Source: Collinsella bouchesdurhonensis | GTDB taxonomy: Bacteria; Actinomycetota; Coriobacteriia; Coriobacteriales; Coriobacteriaceae | DNA: 64,000 bases | Reading direction: 5' to 3' | Assembly: GCF_900155365.1 (NCBI RefSeq) | Contig: NZ_LT699738.1 | Location: 45,025 to 109,024 of the forward strand | Shown: positions 1-7,492 of the stretch, one piece after another | How the letters are laid out: every line of letters begins with the position of its first letter | How positions within the stretch are numbered: position 1 is the first letter of the stretch | The notes under the pieces: generated by a model | Told to the model about the DNA's origin: nothing | The model's input: the letters and a program-made list of their open reading frames with translations, nothing else | The model's database searches: none | Translations under genes and position numbers: made by a program

Positions 1-286
1 CGGCGAAGAGCCTGGCGGCCCCGTGCGCCGCGAGTCCCGGCAGGTACGCCGCCGACATCCCGGCCGCCCTGGCGCGGGCGAGCGCGAGGGCGCCTATGTT
101 GCGCGACTGGTCGACGACCACGAGCGCGTCGGGGAAGCGGACGAACAGCGAGTCCAGGTCGCCCTCCCTGTTCGCGACGGGGGCGCTCAGCAGCACCTCG
201 CCGTCTCGGGTCGCGACACATGCCCAGTGGGACGATTTCCCGACATCGAGCCCGATGACGGCTTCCGGCATTCTAGTTGGTGCCAC
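1..286 (-). CDS. IS110-family transposase, N-terminal part (cut by window edge)
   Basis: Only the first 95 or so residues are in the window; the gene runs off the left edge. The protein begins MAPTRMPEAVIGLDVGKSSH, and the GLDVGK strand carries the first Asp of the RuvC-like DEDD catalytic domain of IS110 transposases. The early VVVDQSRNIGALALARARAA and GMSAAYLPGLAAHGAARLFA segments also fit that family. I chose the GTG at 286 because GGAGGA lies 7 bases upstream; an ATG at 271 is the alternative. IS110 elements have no usual terminal inverted repeats, and their ends cannot be fixed from this half. The gene is GC-rich, unlike the AT-richer DNA that follows at 541-2500. Confidence 0.8.
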   Translation of the reverse strand, partial: MAPTRMPEAVIGLDVGKSSHWACVATRDGEVLLSAPVANREGDLDSLFVRFPDALVVVDQSRNIGALALARARAAGMSAAYLPGLAAHGAARLFA

Positions 287-540
287 GGTGGTATCCTCCA
301 ATCGGTAGGCCGATCGGAGCCCCTCCCCGCGACACCCACATTACCTGGCCGTGGCGCTTGCGCCCGGCAGTTTCCTATCAGTCGTCCGGAGCGGCGAGCG
401 CCCCCGGTGGCAACACCCCCCGGGCCCTCTACGGGGCAGGGGCAGACGGCCATCCGGAGGCGCCCGATCGGCGGCCCCTCGGGGCTTGCCCGTATCGTAG
501 GCAATGCGCCGAATGCTCGCCATCGAATTTTATCGATGGC
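287..540 (-). other. IS110 5' non-coding end, candidate bridge-RNA region
   Basis: This gene-free GC-rich stretch lies directly upstream of the transposase start. In the IS110 group the non-coding end upstream of the transposase encodes the bridge (seek) RNA that guides recombination, so one is expected here. I see GC-rich self-complementary segments, for example near 475-487. A perfect 8-bp inverted repeat (GCCATCGA / TCGATGGC, 519-526 and 533-540) lies where GC content drops, which may mark the element end or a terminator. RNA identity is inferred from position only. Confidence 0.35.
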
Positions 541-839
541 CTATTTCAGACTGTAATGGGGTGTTTGAAGGACATGCGGAGGACTATATCCAGATTCTTA
601 AGTAAAGTGGAGTCCGCTCAGCAATGAATTCATAAGGGCTATTTTGTCATCTAAATAGTAATAGCCCGATCCATCCCCGCTTTAAATTCAATACGCTCTC
701 CCCCCCATTCATGCATACAGATATTTGTTGCTCAACAGGTAAACAAGGTCGCTGAGGAATACTTTAAGGAATTATCGTCTCAAGAAAGAGGTTTTCATGG
801 TCCCCTCAGATACCGGATGCTTGCAGCAAGCCCTAATTA
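541..839. other. AT-richer gene-free stretch with one hairpin
   Basis: No gene with a convincing start is visible. A hairpin with 8-bp arms (GGGCTATT 636-643, AATAGCCC 660-667) could be a terminator remnant. An ATG at 797 opens a 30-codon hydrophobic frame ending at a TAG (887-889), just before the next gene's conserved part. Base composition is lower in GC than the rest of the window, in line with acquired DNA. Confidence 0.4.
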
Positions 840-1328
840 TTGCAGCAGGCGTTTGTTTTGGCTTATTACTATTCGCAGTCTGTGGCTAGGCGACTCGAAG
901 TTGCGCTCATTTCGAGCCGCAACATTTTGCCCTTATTTGCCGGTATTGCGTATCTTCTAAATAGGTACATCGTTTCTTTCGATTGTTTTCTACCTTATGG
1001 GTTCTCCCACTATCAGCTAGGTGATCTTTGCGGAGGAATCATCTTCCCCGCCTATGTAAATACCCTGAGTGAAGCCGTCTGTGGAAAAACGCTAATGAAT
1101 GGTTTACCGAGCAGCCTTATTTTATCGACGGGATGTTCACTTTGTTGGGAAGTACTGACTCCGGCGCTGTTTGATTTCAGTACTCCAGACATGCTCGATG
1201 CATGCATGTATTTCATCGGCGGCATCCTGTATTTAGTTGCCTTTAAGCTAGGCTCCACCGATCGAACCCAACCCGCACCAAGCAATTATTTGTCAGATAC
1301 GACTGAATGCAAAGCAGGTCAGAAGTGA
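840..1328 (+). CDS. small integral membrane protein, start uncertain
   Basis: The 162-codon frame from a TTG has several hydrophobic segments: about residues 30-42 (LPLFAGIAYLLNRYIV), 60-75 (GDLCGGIIFPAYVNTL), 90-112 and 120-135 (CMYFIGGILYLVAF). The run from GDLCGGIIFPAYVN to WEVLTPALF and the final GGILYL segment resemble small uncharacterised bacterial membrane proteins I cannot name. No ribosome-binding site precedes the TTG, and a hydrophobic 30-codon frame just upstream (797) may be the displaced N-terminus, so the gene may be frameshifted or start later. The last codons (KAGQK) are encoded by the left copy of the tRNA-terminator repeat. Low GC suggests transfer. Confidence 0.5.
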   Translation: MQQAFVLAYYYSQSVARRLEVALISSRNILPLFAGIAYLLNRYIVSFDCFLPYGFSHYQLGDLCGGIIFPAYVNTLSEAVCGKTLMNGLPSSLILSTGCSLCWEVLTPALFDFSTPDMLDACMYFIGGILYLVAFKLGSTDRTQPAPSNYLSDTTECKAGQK

Positions 1329-1384
1329 TAACACCTCTGACCTGCTATTTCTCATGGAGCCAGTGACGGGAATCGAGCCCGCAA
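1311..1384. repeat. left copy of tRNA-Thr 3'-end/terminator repeat (att-like)
   Basis: These 74 bases match 2512-2585 at 69 positions. The repeat holds the hairpin terminator of the tRNA and the last 30 bases of tRNA-Thr including CCA (1355-1384, minus strand). Similarity stops after GCAA. A full tRNA at one end and a 3'-end remnant at the other is the classic footprint of an element integrated at a tRNA 3' end. The 1.2 kb between copies holds one lipoprotein gene and no integrase, so this would be a decayed or minimal element. Confidence 0.75.
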
Positions 1385-1573
1385 TATAGTTAACCGTTTT
1401 TGCTTCATTTAGACCAATAAATGTCCTGAAACCCCTTTCGCTATTCGACCCCTCGATCTACGACAAGGTGCTGGCCAGGCGACCCCTTTTACCGAATTGT
1501 TCCATTTCTTAAGCCTTCAATAACATGAGGGTGATAGCCTAATCTTGCTTTGGTAAAAGGGAAAGGAAACGTC

Positions 1574-2365
1574 ATGAAAAAACGTCTTGCCGCACTGTTT
1601 ACGTGCCTAGTTATCCTAGTCGCTCTAGCCGCGTGCTCCTCAAATAGCAAAAGCGAGGAGCCTAAATACGCAGACGACACTGCCATGGAAACAATTGCCA
1701 AGGGTTTTGAAGCCCGCGCGGATGTCATTAACGAACAGGAACAAAACGGCGAATACGACGAAACTTCAAAGGTATACAAGAAATTTATTAAGGCCGAGCT
1801 TAACGTCGATAAAGACCTCAAGGATGCCAAGTTCAAAGATTCTAAAATGCAGGAGGACGTCCTCTCCTACATCAATTCCGTGCAGGCGCAATTAGATATC
1901 GTAGAGAACAACTCGCCATCGAGTGACTCGTTCTATCTGGAGTGGCAAGACGCATATGATAAGCGCGCCGCCGCCTTAAAGGTTCTTGTCGACAACTACG
2001 ACCTCACAGTGTCAGACAAGTACAAGGACGATTTTGACGAGCTTATTGCCAATGGCGCAGCCGCAACCAAGAAGAATGAACAGGACGAAGGCCTGATTAA
2101 TAATTTCAACAACGTCACTTGGGACATCTCCGATGACGGCTGGGGAAACTACACGTACTCCGCCGTAGTAGAGAACACCACCAAATACAACTACTCAAAC
2201 GTGAGCATCACGCTGGGATTATATGACGCCGATGGCGTAAGGCAGGACGAGGCATACGCAGATGTCAATAGCTGGGGCCCGGGTGAAAAAGTCCGCTTCG
2301 AAGCTTACGGAAGCGTCGATGCGCAAAGCGTAAAAGTTGAACCAACCTATTACGAAGCTAAATAG
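1574..2365 (+). CDS. lipoprotein with C-terminal FxLYD-like domain
   Basis: The 263-residue protein starts at ATG 1574 behind GAAAGGAA. It opens with a lipoprotein signal: MKKR, a hydrophobic core and lipobox LAAC with Cys21. The middle (about 30-170) is charged and helical. The C-terminal 90 residues (WDISDDGWGNYTYSAVVENT, ITLGLYDADGVR, PGEKVRFEAYG) form a beta-rich domain of the FxLYD type, often found in cell-surface lipoproteins of Gram-positives. It lies alone between the two copies of the tRNA-Thr end repeat, as if it were the cargo of a small integrated element, and is closed by a strong terminator. Specific function is unknown. Confidence 0.85.
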   Translation: MKKRLAALFTCLVILVALAACSSNSKSEEPKYADDTAMETIAKGFEARADVINEQEQNGEYDETSKVYKKFIKAELNVDKDLKDAKFKDSKMQEDVLSYINSVQAQLDIVENNSPSSDSFYLEWQDAYDKRAAALKVLVDNYDLTVSDKYKDDFDELIANGAAATKKNEQDEGLINNFNNVTWDISDDGWGNYTYSAVVENTTKYNYSNVSITLGLYDADGVRQDEAYADVNSWGPGEKVRFEAYGSVDAQSVKVEPTYYEAK

Positions 2366-2394
2366 CGTCTAAACAGAATTGCCAAAAACCATTC

Positions 2395-2421
2395 GGCCCC
2401 GCCCTTCAGGCGGGGCCTTTT
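2395..2421 (+). terminator. terminator of the lipoprotein gene
   Basis: Perfect 9-bp arms GGCCCCGCC / GGCGGGGCC around CTTCA, followed by TTTT, 29 bases after the stop codon. Confidence 0.9.
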
Positions 2422-2514
2422 CATGCCCTGCCACTCCACTGGACGTCTTCGCGTTCGTTGCAAATCGAAAAACAGACAAGATAGGATTAGGCATCAGCTG
2501 TTTTCAATAAGAAA

Positions 2515-2546
2515 GCAGGCCAGAAGCGATAACACCTCTGACCTGC
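2515..2546 (-). terminator. terminator of tRNA-Thr, right repeat copy
   Basis: Downstream of the tRNA on the minus strand a hairpin with arms GCAGGTCAGA and TCTGGCCTGC (one G-U pair) is followed by TTTCTTATT. It is part of the 74-bp repeat; the left copy at 1313-1345 has perfect arms. Confidence 0.75.
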
Positions 2547-2555
2547 TATTTTTCA

Positions 2556-2630
2556 TGGAGCCAGTGACAGGAATCGAACCCGCAACCCACTGATTACAAA
2601 TCAGTTGCGCTACCGTTGCGCCACACTGGC
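2556..2630 (-). tRNA. tRNA-Thr(TGT)
   Basis: On the minus strand a complete 75-base cloverleaf is present: acceptor GCCAGTG / CACTGGC, D-arm with GCGCAACGGTAGCGC, anticodon arm ACTGA-TTTGTAA-TCAGT giving anticodon TGT, T-arm with GGGTTCGATTCC, discriminator T and encoded CCA. Its last 30 bases are copied at 1355-1384, so this gene has probably served as an integration site. Confidence 0.95.
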
Positions 2631-2660
2631 ACGCTTGGCGCTCTCGCGCGAAGCTTGTTT

Positions 2661-2689
2661 AGGATAAAGGAATTAGAGCCGGGGCGCAA
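2661..2689 (-). promoter_or_regulatory. promoter of tRNA-Thr
   Basis: Minus strand: -35 TTGCGC (2684-2689), 17-base spacer, -10 TATCCT (2661-2666), about 30 bases before the mature tRNA 5' end. Confidence 0.6.
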
Positions 2690-2930
2690 CACATGAGCGC
2701 AGGGACACGACATAAACGGCAAGCTCAAACGACCGCTCCATACCGTCCGGATCGGATCCATCGTTTTCGCCAAAGCCAAATGTCCCTCGTCAAAACGAAT
2801 GGCTTCACGATTTAGATCATCCGTGAAGTTGCCGGCTGCTCAATATAATCCCGTCAGACGCACTGAGGCTCGCTCGTTGCAGAAATGAATCCCGTAAAGT
2901 GCACCAAGGTCCACGCATCTCCTAAATGAT
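2690..2930. other. gene-free stretch upstream of tRNA-Thr
   Basis: No coding frame with a start site or recognised motif, and no convincing hairpin or promoter beyond the tRNA promoter at its left edge. It leads into the repeat cluster. Confidence 0.5.
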
Positions 2931-2937
2931 TGAAAAG

Positions 2938-3241
2938 CCGCCAATCGTTCGAAGCGCCGGCGCAAGAAACGTTTCGAATCCGCCAGACATCTTCTTATCA
3001 TCCATCTCCGCGCCCATCTGGGACCGTCGTGTCAGACGACTGGCGGATTCTCGTACATTCAGAGACTCCGCCGGGAGAATGACTGGCGGCAATTTATACG
3101 TTTCGAAATGAATGGCGGAACCGATAGCGAAATTGAGCCGCTTCCCGTCTCAAAACGAGCGAGGACCCGCCACTCAGTCAGAAACGAGCGAGAAACCGCC
3201 ACTCAAACGCAGGAATCACTCGGGGTGGATCCCGCCACTCA
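2938..3241. repeat. cluster of eight CCGCCA/TGGCGG motifs
   Basis: The hexamer CCGCCA or its complement occurs about every 30-60 bases: forward at 2938, 2980, 3167, 3196 and 3232, reverse near 3041, 3083 and 3113. Orientation switches twice, giving blocks of 2, 3 and 3. Two copies share a longer unit, AACGAGCGAG then CCGCCACTCA, in tandem with a 29-base period (3155-3176 and 3184-3205). The palindromic piece CGTTTCGAA recurs near 2970 and 3099. No protein is encoded. It could be a regulator array, an unstructured repeat locus or a decayed element. Confidence 0.6.
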
Positions 3242-3358
3242 ACCACGGGGAACCCACCGGCACTGATTGTGGGCCTCGAAACGAACCAAGGCCTCGACCG
3301 CAATCGAACCAAGAACCACCGTTGCATTCCACGGCGCCGATATCGGCGAATGAAACCC

Positions 3359-3388
3359 ATGGGGCGGCGCTCATTCGCACCGCCCCAT
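3359..3388 (-). terminator. hairpin after yacP
   Basis: Arms ATGGGGCGG and CCGCCCCAT lie 6 bases beyond the yacP stop on the minus strand. The T tract is weak (GGGTTTC), so termination is plausible rather than certain. Confidence 0.5.
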
Positions 3389-3394
3389 CAAATC

Positions 3395-4081
3395 TCATCT
3401 TCCGCGCAATGCCTTGAGCTTGGCAAGTGCCTCGGGACTCAAACGGCTACCCAGGGTCATCTTGATCTGCGGAGCCTCCTCGACCTCGGCGACGTCACGA
3501 TCGATCTGCTCGATCTCGCCCAAAAGCATACGGGCAGAGATGCGCGTCACGCCCTTGCCCATCACCGTTGCTTGAATCATGGCGTCACTCGTCACCACCG
3601 TGCAGGCGCGGCCGGTCTCGCGCGCCTCGGTGCAAATACGCTGCACCACGGTATCGGCCGAAACCCCCGTGGGCGAAAACTCGATACGGCAGCCCGCCTG
3701 AGAGATATTCGGGCGCTCGGCAGAAACATTGCCCGCACCGTCGAAAACGATTACGGCCTCGTAGCGACCCTGGGCGAATGCAGCCACATCCGAGATGAGC
3801 GCCGTGCGCGCCGAGGCATGGACGTCGCGCGAATAGGGATCGTCCGAGCGATCGTACACCAGGCACTCGTAGCGCGGCGTCGAATGAATGATGTTGTAGC
3901 CATCGACCACCAAGAGCTCTCGTTTTCCCGACGCATTGGTACCACGCGGCGGAACATCGGGCGTCTCAAACGCCGCCGAAAATGCATTGCCCACTCCATA
4001 CGTGCTGGCCGAGACGGTCTCGCGCACCGAGCTCTCGCCGAATCGCTTCGCCTTGGCTTTAGCGCGACTCTTCTTTCCCAT
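3395..4081 (-). CDS. yacP: YacP/Rae1-like NYN-domain endoribonuclease
   Basis: The 228-residue protein has a Lys/Arg-rich start (MGKKSRAKAKAK) and then an NYN (PIN-like) nuclease domain from about residue 50. Acidic catalytic positions are visible in LLVVDGYNIIH, VIVFDGAGN and VVTSDAMIQ. Rae1 of Bacillus cuts mRNA in the ribosomal A site. The gene follows rlmB with 2 bases between the genes, in the conserved cysS-rlmB-yacP order, which suggests a translation or RNA-decay role. The N-terminal 45 residues are longer and more basic than in Bacillus Rae1. Confidence 0.85.
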   Translation of the reverse strand: MGKKSRAKAKAKRFGESSVRETVSASTYGVGNAFSAAFETPDVPPRGTNASGKRELLVVDGYNIIHSTPRYECLVYDRSDDPYSRDVHASARTALISDVAAFAQGRYEAVIVFDGAGNVSAERPNISQAGCRIEFSPTGVSADTVVQRICTEARETGRACTVVTSDAMIQATVMGKGVTRISARMLLGEIEQIDRDVAEVEEAPQIKMTLGSRLSPEALAKLKALRGR

Positions 4082-4083
4082 GG

Positions 4084-4983
4084 TTACTCCCCCAGCTCAG
4101 ATGCATTGCGACGCATCCACTCAAAGCACAGGGCGCATGCTGCCTGAGCGACATTCAGACTCTCGGTAAGACCACGCTGCGGAAGTTTGGTCAGAAAGTC
4201 GCACTTTTCGAGCACTAGGCGTGAAATGCCATCGCCCTCGGAACCCATGACAAGCGCAACGCGCCCCTGAAGGGGAGAGTCCCAGCACACATCTTGCGCA
4301 TGCTCGGAAGCGCCAGCCACCCAAAAGCCCGCGTCTTTAAGATCATCGAGCGCACGAGCGATGTTGGGGACCTGTGCAATAGGCAGGTGCATCACAGCAC
4401 CCGCCGACGTCTTATAGCTACCCACGGTGACGCCCGCGGCACGCTTGTTGGCGATAACCACGCCAGCAGCGCCCACAACCTCGGCAGATCGAACGATGGC
4501 GCCAAAGTTGCCATCATCGGTCACGTGGTCAAGCACGAGTACGAGGGCTGGGCCCTCACCCGCACGAGCGATGATGTCCGCGATGCCGGCATACGGGAAA
4601 GAACCTACCTCGAGCACGATACCCTGATGAGCACCATGGCTGGAAATGGCATCGAGCTGCGCTCGAGGCACCGTCTTGATGGGAATGTTCGCACGATAGA
4701 GGTCGTCAATCAGACGAGCGAGCGCCGCATCGGAGCCTTGGCCGTTGGCAACGAGAGCGCGCTTGACCGGAAAGCCCGTGCGCAGCGCCTCGGCGGCAGC
4801 ACGACGCCCCTCGATAAAGTCGCCCGCGGGTACAGCCACGCGCTCACGAGGCACACCACCGCGACGGGAAGGTTCACTCCCCTGTCTAGAGCCACGAGAG
4901 GGTGCCTTGCGCGAAGCTTGCGAACGGCCGCCACGAGAGGCGTCCTTCTTTTGGTTGTTTCCACGTGCGCGCTTGTCCGCCAC
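4084..4983 (-). CDS. rlmB: 23S rRNA 2'-O-methyltransferase RlmB (TrmH/SpoU family)
   Basis: This 299-residue protein starts at GTG 4983 behind GAGGAGAG. The first 55 residues are a basic, disordered Arg/Ser/Gly tail. Then come the substrate-binding domain (about 57-130) and the SpoU methyltransferase domain with its knot motifs: LDHVTDDGNFGAIVRSAEVV (motif 1), VALVMGSEGDGIS (motif 2) and LPQRGLTESLNVAQAACALC (motif 3). RlmB methylates the ribose of G2251 (E. coli numbering) of 23S rRNA, in the peptidyl-transferase centre. It lies between cysS and yacP on the same strand; the 304-base gap to cysS holds a pair of structured repeats. Confidence 0.92.
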   Translation of the reverse strand: MADKRARGNNQKKDASRGGRSQASRKAPSRGSRQGSEPSRRGGVPRERVAVPAGDFIEGRRAAAEALRTGFPVKRALVANGQGSDAALARLIDDLYRANIPIKTVPRAQLDAISSHGAHQGIVLEVGSFPYAGIADIIARAGEGPALVLVLDHVTDDGNFGAIVRSAEVVGAAGVVIANKRAAGVTVGSYKTSAGAVMHLPIAQVPNIARALDDLKDAGFWVAGASEHAQDVCWDSPLQGRVALVMGSEGDGISRLVLEKCDFLTKLPQRGLTESLNVAQAACALCFEWMRRNASELGE

Positions 4984-5082
4984 GATATCTCTCCTCGATT
5001 AAAGAAGGTTCAACAATAGATGCGCCGGCTCTCCCCCGCCCGCCGCGAGCACACCACCCTGGCCCCGGAGGCCGCGGGTTTT

Positions 5083-5168
5083 CCAGGTGCCCGAGATTGC
5101 CCTGAAAGAGGAGGGAAGCGTACTTGAGGTACGCGACCGATGATTGAGGGGCAAGGTCGGGTGCCTGG
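5083..5168. repeat. structured paired repeat, copy A
   Basis: Closing arms CCAGGTGCCCGA and TCGGGTGCCTGG pair through G-U wobbles. Inside are the conserved strings GCCCTGAAAGAGGAG and GATTGAGGGGCAAGGT, and a central hairpin GCGTACT / GGTACGC. Copy B starts 98 bases later. It lies between cysS and rlmB, both on the minus strand. Confidence 0.7.
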
Positions 5169-5180
5169 GCCCGGAAGTAC

Positions 5181-5280
5181 GACCGGTCACAGTGCCGCAG
5201 ATCGCCCCGAAAGAGGAGCGTTGCGTACCTGGGTACGCAAGCGACGATTGAGCGGCGAGGTGCGGTGCTGTGATCCGGTC
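5181..5280. repeat. structured paired repeat, copy B
   Basis: Outer arms of 19-20 bases (GACCGGTCACAGTGCCGCA at 5181-5199 with its partner ending at 5280) pair with one bulge and two G-U wobbles. Conserved strings are GCCCCGAAAGAGGAG and GACGATTGAGCGGCGAG; the central hairpin is TTGCGTACC / GGTACGCAA. It ends 7 bases before the cysS stop codon. Confidence 0.75.
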
Positions 5281-5287
5281 GTCGGGA

Positions 5288-6754
5288 TTAGGCCGATTTA
5301 ATACGGGTGCCCGCCGCCGTGTCCTCAATAACCAGGCCCAAATCCTTGAGTTGGTCACGAATGGCATCGGCAAGACCCCAGTTCTTGGCTGCACGGGCCT
5401 CGGTGCGGGCGGCCAAGATCTTCTCGGCAGCCTCCGCAACGTCGTCGCCCTCAAAATCAACCAGCTCGCGAGCCACGTCGAGCAAACCTGCGGGCAGCTC
5501 CTCCTCGGGCTCGGGCAACTCGATACCCAGCGTGGAGAGCAACTCTGCCAGAGCATCGGCTCCAGCAAGCGCCACCGGCGCCGCGACAGCGTCGCCCGCG
5601 GCCTCAAGATACTGGTTGCACTCGGTCACAAAACCAAAGACAGCGCCCAGGGCACCGGCGGTGTTGAAGTCGTCGTCCATGCACTCGGCAAAGCTCGCGC
5701 GAACGGCAGCGGTCTTTACATCAAAATCCTCGGCAAGAGCAACATCTGCCTGAGCCGTTGCATGCGATGCAGCCCAGCGCAGGTTCTGCACCGTACCGGC
5801 GATACGCGTCAGCGAGCTCTCGGCACCGTCCAAACGATCCCACGAGAAATCGAGCGGCGAGCGATAGCTTGTTTGCAGCATGAGCAGACGCAGTGCCGCG
5901 CCAGAGTGCTTCTCCAAAACCTCGGCCAGCGTAAAGAAGTTGCCAAGCGACTTGCTCATCTTCTCTCCATCGACCAAAAGCATGCCCGTATGCATCCAGG
6001 TATTGGAAAAGCCCTGATGCCAAGCGCAGCTGGCCTGGGCGCACTCGTTCTCATGGTGCGGGAAGGCGAGGTCGGATCCGCCACCGTGAATATCGATGGG
6101 CACGCCCAAATAGCGATGCACCATGGCAGCGCACTCAGTGTGCCAACCGGGACGGCCCTTGCCCCACGGAGAATCCCACATGGGCTCACCGGGCTTGGCG
6201 GCCTTCCACAAAGCGAAGTCGAGCGGATCGCGCTTGTCCTCGTTCTCCTCGATACGCGCGCCCACCATCAAATCGTCGATATTGCGGCCCGAAACCTCGC
6301 CATAGGTGGGATCGCTGCGCACGGCAAAGTACACGTCACCGTTGTCGGCGGCGTAGGCATGGCCCTGCTCGATCAAGGCCTTGATCATGCCGATCATAGG
6401 ACCGATCTCTTTGGTCGCACGCGGACGAATATCGGGATCGAGCACGTTGGCGGCGCGCATGACGCCGATGAACTTGTCGGAAAACTCGCTTGCCACCTCG
6501 GCGGCGGTGCGACCCTGCTCATTGGCGCGCTTGATGATCTTGTCGTCTACGTCGGTGAGATTCTGCGCAAAGGTCACCTCATAGCCCTTGGCCATGAGCC
6601 AGCGACGAATGACGTCGAAGCTAATAAAGGTACGAGCGTTGCCGATGTGGATATTGTCGTAGACGGTGGGGCCGCATACATACATGCGAACCTTGCCCTC
6701 TTCGATGGGTGCGAACTCTTCTTTTTTATGCGTGGCGCTGTTGTAGATACGCAT
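5288..6754 (-). CDS. cysS: cysteinyl-tRNA synthetase
   Basis: The 488-residue class I synthetase charges tRNA-Cys in the cytoplasm. It shows the N-terminal YNSATHKKEEFAPIEEGKVR and YVCGPTVYDN segments, with a zinc-ligand Cys in the CGPT stretch. The HIGH-type motif is HIGNART (about residue 36), other zinc ligands lie in GWHTECAAM and the HHENECAQ stretch, and the KMSKS loop is GEKMSKSLGN. The C-terminal DALR-type and anticodon-binding regions follow. Length is slightly above the usual 460-470. It follows ispF by 3 bases and is probably co-transcribed with ispF, rlmB and yacP. Confidence 0.97.
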   Translation of the reverse strand: MRIYNSATHKKEEFAPIEEGKVRMYVCGPTVYDNIHIGNARTFISFDVIRRWLMAKGYEVTFAQNLTDVDDKIIKRANEQGRTAAEVASEFSDKFIGVMRAANVLDPDIRPRATKEIGPMIGMIKALIEQGHAYAADNGDVYFAVRSDPTYGEVSGRNIDDLMVGARIEENEDKRDPLDFALWKAAKPGEPMWDSPWGKGRPGWHTECAAMVHRYLGVPIDIHGGGSDLAFPHHENECAQASCAWHQGFSNTWMHTGMLLVDGEKMSKSLGNFFTLAEVLEKHSGAALRLLMLQTSYRSPLDFSWDRLDGAESSLTRIAGTVQNLRWAASHATAQADVALAEDFDVKTAAVRASFAECMDDDFNTAGALGAVFGFVTECNQYLEAAGDAVAAPVALAGADALAELLSTLGIELPEPEEELPAGLLDVARELVDFEGDDVAEAAEKILAARTEARAAKNWGLADAIRDQLKDLGLVIEDTAAGTRIKSA

Positions 6755-6757
6755 TGA

Positions 6758-7252
6758 TTACTCCTCAGATTTCTTCTCGAGCAGGCACACGGCCCAGGCG
6801 CCGATGCCCTCGCCCTGGCCTTCCCAGCCCAGGTGCTCGGTTGTTGTTGCCGCGACGCCCACCGATTCGATATCGACCCCCAAAGCGCGGCTCAAGTTGG
6901 CGCGCATCTGGTCGCGATGAGGCGAGATCTTGGGCTCCTGACAAGCGATGGTGCAGTCGGCGTCGACAAATTCGAAGCCAAGGCCGCGCACATGTTCCAT
7001 GACGCGTGCGAGCAGCAACAGCGAGTCGGCACCCTCATAGGCAGGATCGGTGTCGGGAAAAAGCTTCCCGATATCCCCGGCACGAGCAGCGCCCAAGATG
7101 GCATCTGCCAAGGCATGAGCCAAGACGTCGGCATCGGAATGACCGAGCAGCCCTTTATCGTGCGGAATATCGACCCCGCCGATAATACATCGGCGCCCTT
7201 CCACCAGACGATGGACATCGTAGCCGTGTCCGATGCGAAGTTGAGAGGACAT
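6758..7252 (-). CDS. ispF: 2-C-methyl-D-erythritol 2,4-cyclodiphosphate synthase
   Basis: IspF makes the cyclodiphosphate intermediate of the MEP isoprenoid pathway. The 164 residues are normal for the family. Metal ligands appear in GHGYDVHRL (Asp and His near residues 10-12) and LGHSDADVLAHA (His about 44). Substrate and active-site segments are GDIGKLFPDTDPAYEGADS, DCTIACQEPKISPH and ATTTEHLGWEGQGEGIGAWA. It is the first gene of the ispF-cysS-rlmB-yacP block and is divergent from the acetyltransferase at 7493 across a 240-base gap. AAGGGG precedes the ATG. Confidence 0.96.
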   Translation of the reverse strand: MSSQLRIGHGYDVHRLVEGRRCIIGGVDIPHDKGLLGHSDADVLAHALADAILGAARAGDIGKLFPDTDPAYEGADSLLLLARVMEHVRGLGFEFVDADCTIACQEPKISPHRDQMRANLSRALGVDIESVGVAATTTEHLGWEGQGEGIGAWAVCLLEKKSEE

Positions 7253-7492
7253 GCAGACAGCCCCTTCATGTCAATGCCGATACGTCCGAACCATCATAGC
7301 ATTGACGAGCTGGTTGAACGTGAGGAGCACAACCGCCCCACGTTGCCGCTCGACCGATACGTAATATTGGCGAAGCTTGAAATACGGGATAATCGTCTTG
7401 AATGTGAGTCCCTCGCCATCCCTAACTTCAATGGGCTCTCGCATCGCTGCATTACACGTGCTGTTATTTGTAAATGTAAGGAGGAGTAACAT

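Noticed and set aside
797-889. 30-codon hydrophobic frame
   Set aside because: No ribosome-binding site; may be the displaced start of the next gene rather than a gene of its own.
5270-6757. A 495-codon plus-strand frame opposite cysS
   Set aside because: It mirrors the conserved cysS gene and has no recognisable domain.
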